Assembly (NCBI GenBank): GCA_003990745.1
Contig: RBNI01004614.1
Span: 1 to 13,744, forward strand
Length of the DNA: 13,744 bases
Origin: Jimgerdemannia flammicorona
Taxonomy: Eukaryota > Mucoromycota > Endogonomycetes > Endogonales > Endogonaceae
Direction: 5' to 3'
Position numbers and translations under genes: made by a program. Below, piece after piece: positions 1-7,895 of the stretch. The notes under the pieces are model-generated. The model did no database searches. It was not told the origin of the DNA and saw nothing but the letters and a program-made list of their open reading frames with translations. The first letter of the stretch is position 1, and every line of letters begins with the position of its first letter.

Positions 1-841
1 TTTTTTGGCTTGCCCACGCATTTCTCATGTCGTCCATATTCGTTTTTGAGCTTTCATTTTTTTTACCTTGAGCTTCTTACCATACTAACTTCCTCAGCTT
101 TGACTATACCGTCCATCCCAAAATCGTAACTGATACTAGTGCCACACATTGAGTACTCGTGCCATACATTGAGCACCCATATCACAAACCTCAACCAGTA
201 CCAGTGCCCTACATTGAGTATACTAGTGTCATAAATCGAGTATACATCGAGTATATATCAGTATAGTTAAGTACATATACACAAATTGTGCCATATGCGA
301 TGTGGTTTTACATATGATGTTGCTTTCTCCATAATTCGTGGATATCGCTTGCAGGTAGGAAGTAATTACAGGACTCTCTAAAGTGATATTGATGTATTGC
401 GAGGTCAAAGTTGGAGCTGGTAATCGGCTCCCCCTATTCTCTTTCTTTCGCAAAACGCGCTGGGATTGGAAGTCTATTGTATGAGAAGGCTACATAGCAC
501 TAGCAGCATTCGAATGGTCTCGAGTCAATCAGGATTTGATAATTTAGTGTTGAAAAAACGCACGTAAAAATTATAATGGACGGTAAACATTGCATGGGAA
601 ATTCACGAAACGATTCATTAGGTAAACGATAAAGAAAAGAAAATGATTGCACTCAATGTTTCGCATGCACGTACTATTTGGAAAGATCAAAGAAACAAAG
701 AAAAGAATTTAATCCATGTAGGTGCAAGTTTTCACATTTCAGATGCAAGTATATACATAGAAATATCAATAGGAGAAATAGAATGATGTACGATACAATA
801 CCGGTGCGAATCGTACTGCCATTTGATGGGTTTATCGTAGT
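1..841. other. Gene-poor left flank
   Basis: This stretch is A+T-leaning and carries a degenerate minisatellite at about 139-258, described separately. The open frames here are short, rich in basic residues or low-complexity, have no flanking splice or start context, and resemble no family I recognise. I see no tRNA, terminator or mobile-element ends. The window opens with six T residues. The A tract at 875-896 just downstream has a short flank with no recognisable promoter boxes of a SINE. Confidence 0.5.
139..258. repeat. Degenerate 20-bp minisatellite
   Basis: Successive copies of a unit close to GTGCCATACATTGAGTACTC start at 139, 159, 204 and 226. The first two are exactly 20 bp apart, a 25-bp diverged spacer separates the second from the third, and a truncated ATCGAGTATAT copy follows at about 246. 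Copies differ mainly by C/T and G/A changes. It is non-coding and lies in the gene-poor flank. It may be a simple minisatellite or the subterminal part of a decayed element; nothing here separates these. Confidence 0.65.
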
Positions 842-1597
842 TTACCTTAACAGAATGTCTATGGCGAGAAGAAGAAAAAAAAAAAAAAAAAAAAAACATA
901 GACACGACTCTACCCATTCCAACATATTTATGTTTAAGGGATTCCCCGCATCCTCCATGAGCATGAGATAAATATATTCCTCCCGGTCATACATGTGGAA
1001 CCCGCAAGGCTCCAGCGTTTCCCTCAAGCTCAAACCTTCAACCAATCGCCTGGAGACAATTAGGAGTATGAACGCTTCACGGCCTCTGTGTTTTACCACC
1101 CGTTCCACAAACTCGGATAATACGATGACTGTCTAGCATTAGGCCTGTCATCTTGGGCCATGGCCGTGTCACATTGTCCCAGATGCCTGCAGTTTTTCCA
1201 GAACACAAACGATCGGAGGTCTCGACAGCACTGCACCGCTGCTTGCATGTTGAGCTCAATGATGCCGCTGCAATACTGTTCCAGCTGAGAGATTTCGTTC
1301 CGGCGTGCCACGTAGTGGATTTTTGTGATGTTGGCAAACCGGAAGATTGTGAATAGGACGGCCCTGCAGGACGTGCGGTCCTTAGGTATAGGTGGCTTCA
1401 ACAAAGTCATCCAGATTTTTTGGGGTCGTGGCGACTGGATACATGTTTCGGCTGCGTTCGCGGGATGAAATGTGGCCAACTTCTTATAAAGCGTGTCGAT
1501 TGTGTGGCCTCTCACGTTGCCTCACGCAAACTTCAATAACAATGCCTTTAAAATTCTACCCATTTGCCATCGGTGCAAGACAATCCTCGGCTAACAT
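842..1597 (-). CDS. Tentative three-exon gene or relic, kinase-like end
   Basis: Read on the minus strand, three frames connect with matching phases: exon 1 at 1597-1560 (ATG at 1597-1595, A-rich leader), intron 1559-1511 (49 nt, GTAGAA..GAG), exon 2 at 1510-1173, intron 1172-1129 (44 nt, GTGACA..CAG, with CTAAT inside), and exon 3 at 1128-842. The product would be about 220 residues. Exon 2 alone is open for over 110 codons. Exon 3 holds YIYLMLMEDAGNPL, which resembles the beta5-hinge strand of fungus-specific protein-kinase-like proteins, where a LLMEDAG-type string precedes the C-lobe. No catalytic HxD or DFG segment follows. Instead the frame runs into a homopolymer read as seven phenylalanines and then stops. 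It could be a decayed or truncated kinase-like gene, a live small gene with a different 3' end, or chance. The family guess is inference from one motif. Confidence 0.33.
875..896 (+). repeat. A22 homopolymer
   Basis: An uninterrupted run of 22 A on the plus strand, preceded by GAAGAAG. On the minus strand it lies inside the last open stretch of the tentative gene at 842-1597, just after its recognisable coding part. It may be the tail of a retroposed insertion or a slippage tract. No target-site duplication was found by eye. Confidence 0.8.
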
Positions 1598-1869
1598 GCA
1601 TTCCACCACCACCCCATTGCTAAGCGATCCAGATAACCTGGTAAGTTTTCTGAGCTGAGCGCCACACTGTGGCGCACGATGTGACATTAACGTCGTTTTG
1701 GCCGCAGCAGGAGCAAGGGAGGAGGATGTACTCATGTGTGGGACAAATTCTCCATATAGTAGGTGGCCAAATCCAGCCACCGCTGTTTCAAGGATCAATT
1801 GTCATTGTCATCAACTTCCTCCTCTCCCAATCGCGTCCTCATTTCCTCATTGCGCGGCTCATTCCAACC
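1598..1869. promoter_or_regulatory. Shared upstream region of divergent genes
   Basis: This 272-bp gap separates the tentative minus-strand gene from the plus-strand MACPF gene. Before the MACPF start it carries a pyrimidine-rich tract (about 1813-1869, many CTC/TCC runs) typical of fungal transcription-start regions, and an AT-rich CCATATAG box at about 1753. The start context is CCAACCATGGG, with A at -3 and G at +4, which is why the ATG at 1870 was preferred over an upstream in-frame ATG at 1669. If both genes are real, the region acts as a bidirectional promoter. Confidence 0.4.
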
Positions 1870-3765
1870 ATGGGCAACAACAAAAAGAACAATAATCTCC
1901 AGGCCATCTCGAAGCAGCCCTCGAACATCAAGCTGGGAGACGACTCACCCACACCACCCACACCACCTGCCGTCGACATTAAGTCGAAAGAGTTCAGCGC
2001 TGAGACATTCAAGCGGCTGGGAATGGGCTCTGGCATCACTACGTATTGGCAACCCGCGACGACCGCCGCGTTCGAAATCAACCCCGAGTACCCTCCGGTA
2101 TTCGAAGGCATCCAGAACGAGAGGATACACGAGACATTCTTCTGCCGCAGCCAGTTAACTAAGACATTCGTTGAGAATCACATGGCCGTCGGCGCCGCAC
2201 GGGCGTACGCACAATTTGTGTCGGCGGACCTTCACTGCAAGACGACCGGCAGCGCCGAATGCAAGGCTCACGAGTTCATCAAGTATCGTTCTGAGGCAGA
2301 TACAATTGTCAAGGCGAAAATTTCGCTCCAGCGACAGAACCTTTTACCAAAGGAGGATTTCAAGCGGGCCATCGAAGCCGCCCTTGTCCAGCCCACTTTG
2401 GACGACAGAAGCAGCCGACTTGAGGTCGTGTTTAGCAAATTCGGATATTTTTGGCCGGAAAACCTTTGCCTTGGTGGGTGCGATTCCCACAATATATCGA
2501 TTTTGGTCGCATTGTTGTACACTACGCTGATACAGACCGAATTTTTCCAGGTGGCAAAACTACTTCCTGGTCCAAATCAGCAGATACTGCGAGCAATTCA
2601 AGTCGAAAGGGCGGCCAAGACGTTGGTGGAGAGTTCAGCCTTAAACAAGATCTTCTCGGCAAATTTGGTGGCCGCATCGGAGCTAACCGGGAGCGGGAGA
2701 CTTCAACCTCTACCGACGAATTAGCAAAAGCTGCGGTAGCAGCAAAGACAGGTAGCTATCGTGTATTTAAGGATATTCCGGGAGCGGGGATGGGGAGGAA
2801 CAGGGGGCAAGGAGGGGGGAGGCAGATTAGGAATGAATTCCCACATCCTTCATCCAATCCGTATAGGTGGCAATATAGAGCTCGAGTCGCCGGCATGGGA
2901 GCGTTCGGTCAACGATCCCAATAACTGGGCGATCATCCGTCGAGACGGCGTGGTACCGATCTGGACATTGCTCGATGACGAGCTCAACAAGCGAGTTCAA
3001 GATGTTATTGATGACATCTTTCGGTTAGGCCTCGTATCCATTGAAAGCCTATACACCATCAAGCACGTTCACACGAAATATTTCCTGAACCCGCGGAAGT
3101 GGTACTACGATGAGAATGGCGCTGGTAGGGTCGTCGTCGCCGCACCTGTGTTATCCGGCCCGACCGAGTCGAGTGAAAATACGAAATGGAAGTTCGTTCC
3201 CGTCAGACCCGGCACCGGCGACATGCAGAAATACTTACGCTACGACACAGATAACAGCCATAACTACTATATCCAGCCTTGTGGACCGAAGGAGAAAGAC
3301 ATGTATCTGCACGCAAGCTTTACGCGCGACCCCCCCGTCACGAAAAAGCTAAAGGGCGAGAACCAGAAGCTAGATGGTCAGGTGTCTGTACGCAAAATTA
3401 CGCCAGGCCAGAATCTACCCGAATCAGACAGATGGTTTATCAAGCGCAATAACATTCCCTCAGACGATAACGATGACGGTCAAAATATCGACCTCTTGAT
3501 GCGCAAGACCGACTATGTGCAGAAGAAGGACGAGTTTCGTTTGTGTTGCGAGGCAAAAAACTATTTAGCGTCGCATAAAGTTGATATGTCGTCTGTGAAG
3601 GTCAAGAAAGCGGTGAGGGACGGCGGCGAGTCATACAAATATGAGAAAAGGAAGCTGAAGGACGTGGAACCATTTGTGTGCAAGTTCGGTGAGATACTTA
3701 TGATTCCATACCAGACACCATCCGAAACATTTCATGAGATGGCCACCTGGCAACTTGGGATGTAG
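1870..3765 (+). CDS. MACPF-domain protein with beta-rich C-terminal region
   Basis: Three exons: 1870-2473, 2551-2751 and 2867-3765, giving 567 residues. Intron 1 (2474-2550, 77 nt) starts GTGGGT, contains CTGAT and ends CCAG. Intron 2 (2752-2866, 115 nt) starts GTAGCT and ends ATAG. Both are phase 1 and both split a glycine codon. Residues 1-40 are polar and proline/threonine-rich, with no signal peptide or membrane segment. An MACPF core follows: an F-G-Y-F-x-P element (residues 191-196) leads to a Gly-Gly at 202-203, then a polar stretch that could be a membrane-inserting region, then a second Gly-Gly at 269-270 and the W289-A-I-I-R-R-D-G motif usual at the end of such domains. From about residue 339 the chain has alternating aromatic strands (KYFL, WKFVPV, YYIQP, DRWFIK) that suggest a beta-trefoil-like binding region; that fold is inference. 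MACPF proteins oligomerise on membranes and many form pores; whether this one does is unknown. Without introns the first exon would run on to a nonsense tail ending at 2724. No frame break was found. Confidence 0.82.
2474..2550 (+). other. Intron 1 of the MACPF gene
   Basis: It has a GTGGGT donor, a CTGAT branch-like box at about 2526 and a pyrimidine-rich TTTTTCCAG acceptor. Removing it keeps a Gly-Gly-Lys junction that matches the MACPF pattern. Using the next GT (2478) instead gives a quick stop. Confidence 0.78.
2752..2866 (+). other. Intron 2 of the MACPF gene
   Basis: It has a GTAGCT donor and a GTATAG acceptor, phase 1. Its removal creates the second Gly-Gly just before the Trp-containing end of the MACPF core. 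The interior is purine-rich, with repeated GGGGA runs at 2786-2822, unlike the flanking exons. Confidence 0.72.
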
Positions 3766-4348
3766 AGGTTGTGCCGTTTTGCATGTGGTTATTGGTCTTT
3801 ATTTGTTTTATTTACTTGTATTTAGCCTTTTCATTATTATTATTATTATTATTTTAGTTTTAGATTTTGTTGTTGTTATTCTGTCCCCATTGATACTCAT
3901 ATTCCTGGCTCGACTCTGTTGATTTGAATTGTGGTTTAGGATCTTACATTTAAACAAGAGATGCCGCCAATGGTCGAAATAAAAAATCTTGCGTGTTTGG
4001 ATGCAGCCTCACCTTCCTACCCTCTTATATGCACCTCTACGATCTCTCATTTGTACGCACAGGCCTAGTTGGCTCTTTGTCTCCTCTTCCATTCATGCAA
4101 GCCATTGGCCTTGGCCGCTCTGGCCGCCCGCACCGAAGCCAATTAACGAGTTTTGAGCAAGGACGAAACAGATCTACGCTCCATTTTCTTACGAGTTTAA
4201 GTCTTGTTATCCCTCCGAGGTGAGTCGGGCGATTTTGCGGTGTTCGGTTTGTTTACCTCTGTGAATTGGCTTGGGAACATGTGCGCTGTCGACTGCTAAT
4301 GATAATATTTGAGGAAATACAACTATGAATGCATCCAATGTCCTTCGC
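3766..4348. other. Spacer between convergent genes, 3'-UTR signals
   Basis: Just after the MACPF stop the sequence becomes T-rich, with an (ATT)7 run at 3833-3853 and other TTATTT stretches, as in fungal 3' untranslated regions. A canonical AATAAA lies at 3978-3983, about 215 bp after the stop, and is the best candidate poly(A) signal. A small cluster of GGCC words is at about 4107-4127. No coding frame with family resemblance was seen. Confidence 0.5.
3833..3853 (+). repeat. (ATT)7 microsatellite
   Basis: Seven perfect ATT units in the probable 3' untranslated region of the MACPF gene, in a wider T-rich tract. Confidence 0.9.
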
Positions 4349-5371
4349 TTATATATCAGTGTCGTAGATAAGTCCCTCATGTGTTACATCAAAGTACGCT
4401 CGTATCTCACCAGCACCATTGATCACCCATAATAGTGCATAGATATATGTCCACACCGAGTTTACCACAGTCTCCGGACAGGTTTGGTACGGTATGTCGG
4501 AGGTAAAAGTGGAAAGGGCTTCAAATGGGGACGTGGCGATCAGCTGTATACGAGGAGGCGAAGAGTAACAAACAAACCACGGAAAGCATTTACGGACGTG
4601 GAACTGAGAGTTTTGAAGAGGATGGGAGATAAGCAAGGGATCAGTATGTCGTGAGCATGAGCCAGCGGAAGAAAGAGGTCGTGTGCTATGCGTGTTGGAG
4701 GTGGACACCCTGCAAAAGCGAAGTCTAGTAGGCGTTTGTGGGGAACCCGCCCAACTCAATGACCTTTCCACCATTCATTATTGCATCCCTCAACCTCACC
4801 ACCTCTCGTAAATCCACAACCACTATAACGAACACTCGCTCGACCAACAATCTCAGATTGGCAGGATCTACCGATGAAACACTGCGTGTCGATGGGGTAC
4901 GGAGCGCCGTGTACGAGGGCTGGTGCCGAGGCAGTGTCAAAAAGGGCAAAGATGACGGGGGTTGAGGATGGGATACAGAACGGGGTTGACACCACGTCAT
5001 ATTCAACAGGAAGATTGTTGACTTGGAGCAGGGCAGCTGCGAGGTCACGATTTCTGGCACGGTGAAAAGCTAATGCCAGAGGCGGCGTTAAGATGACGGG
5101 AATTGGTGGATGTTAGGACCATATACATGTTATAGAATCTCCTCCAAATAAAACAGGCCAGCATCCATTCTCGTTGTGGGGCTTTCCTCGCGTGCCGGAA
5201 GAAAGTGGAGACGAGGAAGATATGTTTTTGGATGGGTTTAAGCGATCCAATCGTCGTGTTAACCCTGTACTATAATACCCGTGATTATATACCCTGGCTA
5301 TTTGAACATAAAATAAATAAATAAATAATTTAAAAAAGAGGATTGCGCATTTACCTCGCAAACATCAGCAT
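4349..5371 (-). CDS. Tentative small six-exon gene of unknown function
   Basis: On the minus strand six blocks join in phase: 5371-5355, 5269-5127, 5069-4872, 4822-4772, 4709-4594 and 4543-4349, giving 239 residues. The introns are 85, 57, 49, 62 and 50 nt. The last (4593-4544) is the best: GTAAAT donor, TACAG acceptor, phase 0. The 49-nt one (4871-4823) starts GTAGAT and ends TATAG. The 57-nt one (5126-5070) starts GTATAT, has TTAAC 17 nt before its TTAG, and joins two frames that both look coding. The fourth acceptor could instead be at 4725, giving 244 residues. The first exon is only 17 nt and the least certain. No family was recognised. Residues such as FHRARNRDLAAALLQ suggest helices loosely like ankyrin-type repeats, and the C-terminus is hydrophobic then acidic, ending YDTDI. 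No signal peptide is evident. The opposite strand offers no better reading. Chance agreement of phases is possible. Confidence 0.42.
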
Positions 5372-5449
5372 TCCTACTGCCGAAAAATAAATATAGCACA
5401 CAAGCCCATTAGCTGGATACCCCACCAACCCCTCCCGGTCTGGCAAAGT

Positions 5450-5705
5450 TCACTCAACATCAATACCTTGTTCAAAGTGATCATTTCCCACTTGCACCAG
5501 ACCATTTGTTCTTCGAATCAATATCTGTATCATAAGTATAAGGACGTCGCACATCCGACAATATCTCAGAAGTTGCTTGTTTTTCAATGTGGTTCTCAAA
5601 TAATACAGCCATGTGGAACAATGCAGTGACCTCTTTATTGTTATCAACTGAGAACGCAGATAGTGGTCGGAGACACAATGTGAATTCCACGACGGCAATG
5701 ATCAA
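5450..5705 (-). pseudogene. Coding debris, possible paralogous fragment
   Basis: A minus-strand frame at 5705-5481 reads like ordinary protein (AVVEFTLCLRPLSAF, then TALFHMAVLFENHIEK) but has no ATG: a TGA lies directly upstream of its first codon. Its later part ends EILSDVRRPYTYDTDI, which loosely matches the EIRAYFDV..LIYDTDI end of the neighbouring minus-strand gene at 4349. It could be a decayed tandem copy or the last exon of a gene whose other exons I cannot find. No function is proposed. Confidence 0.25.
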
Positions 5706-5855
5706 TCATTGTATCGCTCATTAACCAAATGAATAAAATAAAAATACTTCACTGCATTCCCACTGTTCCGTGTCAAATCGCTTACAATTTACATTTCAAT
5801 CCCACAAACAAGCTGAGAATGGGTAGAGACCGCCTTTGTCATTCACAATGCCGTG

Positions 5856-5937
5856 ACCAAGGTTGCCGAGTATTGTGGATGCGGAAGACAAAGACGGTTG
5901 GACTGCTGTTATAACGTCACTGTCACCATTATAACAT
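5856..5937 (+). pseudogene. Ankyrin-repeat-like scrap
   Basis: One plus-strand frame, open from just after a TGA to a TAA at about 5933-5935, contains VDAEDKDGWTAVI. This closely resembles the start of an ankyrin repeat (usual form VNAxDxDGxTPLH). The open stretch is only about 25 codons and has no partner repeat in frame on either side, so it is a relic at best. An upstream frame (ETAFVIHNAVTKVAEY) may be its frameshifted predecessor. The tandem duplication at 5909-5948 overlaps its end. Confidence 0.28.
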
Positions 5938-5948
5938 CACTGTCTCCA
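5909..5948 (+). repeat. 20-bp tandem duplication
   Basis: Two adjacent 20-bp units, TTATAACGTCACTGTCACCA at 5909-5928 and TTATAACATCACTGTCTCCA at 5929-5948, differ at two positions (G/A and A/T). No third copy was seen. The first copy contains TAACGTCA, a CRE-like core; the second has lost it by G to A. Confidence 0.85.
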
Positions 5949-6204
5949 TCTCATTGAGGCGATGTGCCGTGTGGACTCGATACATGTTCATGGAAATAAA
6001 ACCGCCAACAGGAGGCTTGGAAAAGGCAGCACTCATTTTAAAGGTCGCTTCATTCTTTATTTCCAATGTATATTACAATATTATCCAATCAAAAAACCAA
6101 TCAGAAATGGTCAGAAAGAGGTAGTTTTGCCCTTAAGGGGCTCATCAGTTGACTTAAAAGTAACCAAGAATAGCAATATAGTTAAAGGGGCAAAAGATGA
6201 TTAG
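5949..6204. other. Transition segment before the A+T island
   Basis: Mixed-composition DNA with rising A+T content. One 80-codon open frame spans it, but its sequence (lysine- and asparagine-rich, no motif) and the nearby composition shift give no reason to call it a gene. Nothing else was recognised. Confidence 0.4.
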
Positions 6205-7080
6205 TAGGAGTTTTTTCAAATAAATAATAGTATTGAAAATACTAAAGGATCTGTAAAAGCCTATATATCTTACTAATTGAAAATATATCTATAGAAATTA
6301 TCTATATAAAATAGAGTAAAATAAAGAAAAAAAGGATTATATTTATTATAAAAATATATAGTTGATTTTAAGAAAAATGATTATATTTAAATTAAATATA
6401 TATAATAATACTGAAGATATTTTATATAAATATTTTTTAAAAGAAGAATATTTATATATTTTTATTTTAAATATTTACTTTTATTTATTTTATATCTCAA
6501 GATAAATAAATAGTAATAATTATAATAAAAAAAAGTAAAAATCTAAAATATCAATATATTATAATAATAATTTAATAAATAATTATTATACTAATTAAAA
6601 TATTATATTAGAAAAAATCTACTTATAGTCTCTATATTTATATAAAATATACTATATATTATCTTTTGTTAATATTTATTTATTATTATTCTTAATAATG
6701 ATATTTATTATCTATTTTTATAAAATTTAAATAATATTATAATATTATAATATATAATAGATAAAAAATATTATAAAACTATTAAACTTATTAACAAAAT
6801 ATAAATTAAACTCATTTTAATTAATATAATATATATAAAAAAAATCAATTATATTATTAAATTATATATCTATTAAATAGAGTAAATAAAATAAAGAATT
6901 TAATAATATAACTTTTTCTATTATTTAATAAATTAATATAATATAAAATAAAGAGTAAAGATATATAATTTTATTTAATTTTATAAGAAAAAAAAAAGAT
7001 AAAAAAAAGATAAATACTATATATATAGTAGTAAAAGTGTGAGTAAAGATATTAATATTATAATTAAAAAAAGAGATAAA
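6205..7080. other. Extremely A+T-rich island
   Basis: About 880 bp made almost entirely of A and T, with TpA, ATAT and AATAAT words everywhere, isolated G and hardly any C. No open frame reaches 60 codons on either strand. Edges are fairly sharp: ordinary composition holds at 6180 and returns gradually after about 7080. This fits either a transposon relic burnt out by cytosine-to-thymine mutation (repeat-induced point mutation, known in many ascomycetes) or a simple A+T island. No terminal repeats or protein relic could be read. A mitochondrial insertion was considered but no mitochondrial protein or RNA is recognisable. Confidence 0.7.
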
Positions 7081-7812
7081 TATGAATTTTCACATTTTGC
7101 TTTTTAAATAAAACCTTTTACACTATAGTTACTGTATTTTTATAAGTATCTGAATTGCTATAATTACTGATGATGAGTAGTGCTTAATAAAAGCTTAATT
7201 AACTATTTATTTTATTTAGTCAAAGATTATTAGCTTTATTTTACTCTTATCTAGTAAGAGTCCTTAAATCAAATATAGAGATGCTATAATCTATCTCTAA
7301 TGGTCATCATTAAAGCTTTTAGAAAAATTTCTAGTCAACTTTAGATAATCATATTTGTTCGTTCAATATAAGAGCGTGCGATATTAATTGCCAGCGCTTT
7401 GATTATTGCAGTGTTATAGGGCAGAAGTCGAGAACCAAGCAAAAGATGAAGGGCCTAGTTTCACTTCGATTACGGTTGCGGGACGTGATAACATCGCCGC
7501 CAATGACAGGAATATAAGGTTTCCGTCATCTGCAGTCTGTGCTCCTTCGAAACGTATCTAGAGAGAAGACAAAAGATAGTCTTGGCGATACCGGTAGCAT
7601 AAGCCCCTTCACAAAATACACCTATGCGCAAAGCAGGTAAGACTGCGTTTTTTCATGCATCTTATCCGCAGTGCCCAGGTTAAAGGTTAATTAGAAAAAA
7701 AAAACGAGGAGCAGTGTGTGGTGAATGGGATTCACATATTAGTTATTTTTGCTGCAGACTTGCATATAGGCGAATCGATTTTGGGGCTGCAAAAATTTTA
7801 AAAATATTCCCA
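7081..7812. other. Intergenic region upstream of the solenoid gene
   Basis: Composition rises from A+T-rich (7081-7350) to mixed. A hairpin lies at 7243-7261. Short frames exist (for example 7446-7523 on plus) but none shows a family motif or splice partner. An A-rich run (GAAAAAAAAAACG) at 7693-7706 may act as a nucleosome-depleting poly(dA) element before the promoter. No RNA gene was recognised. Confidence 0.4.
7243..7261. repeat. Short perfect inverted repeat
   Basis: ACTCTTA and TAAGAGT flank a 5-nt spacer, TCTAG. It could form a 7-bp hairpin. Position and A+T-rich context make a chance origin quite possible. Confidence 0.5.
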
Positions 7813-7825
7813 CACGTGGTATATA
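7813..7825 (+). promoter_or_regulatory. E-box and TATA box of the solenoid gene
   Basis: CACGTG at 7813-7818 is followed at once by GTATATAG (TATATA at 7820-7825), 71 bp before the ATG at 7896. This spacing fits transcription starting about 25-40 bp downstream and a short 5' leader. CACGTG is the binding word of bHLH factors in fungi (Pho4- or Cbf1-type). Function is inferred from sequence and position only. Confidence 0.45.
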
Positions 7826-7895
7826 GAAGTAGAAATACAGCCTTACGCATTACCAGTTTGCTCAGCTCTGAACACCCGAAAGTAAAACCACAATA

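Noticed and set aside
678..971. 97-codon plus-strand frame with a poly-lysine run
   Set aside because: The lysines come from the A22 homopolymer; the rest is basic, low-complexity and lacks any motif.
1669..1869. Extending the MACPF protein to an in-frame ATG at 1669
   Set aside because: The 67 extra residues read through a pyrimidine-rich promoter-like leader, while the ATG at 1870 has a near-ideal context.
2474..2724. Unspliced tail of the first MACPF exon
   Set aside because: The reading after 2473 has no MACPF resemblance and skips the Gly-Gly junction that splicing restores.
6205..7080. Mitochondrial DNA insertion
   Set aside because: Composition would fit, but no mitochondrial protein, rRNA or tRNA segment can be read.
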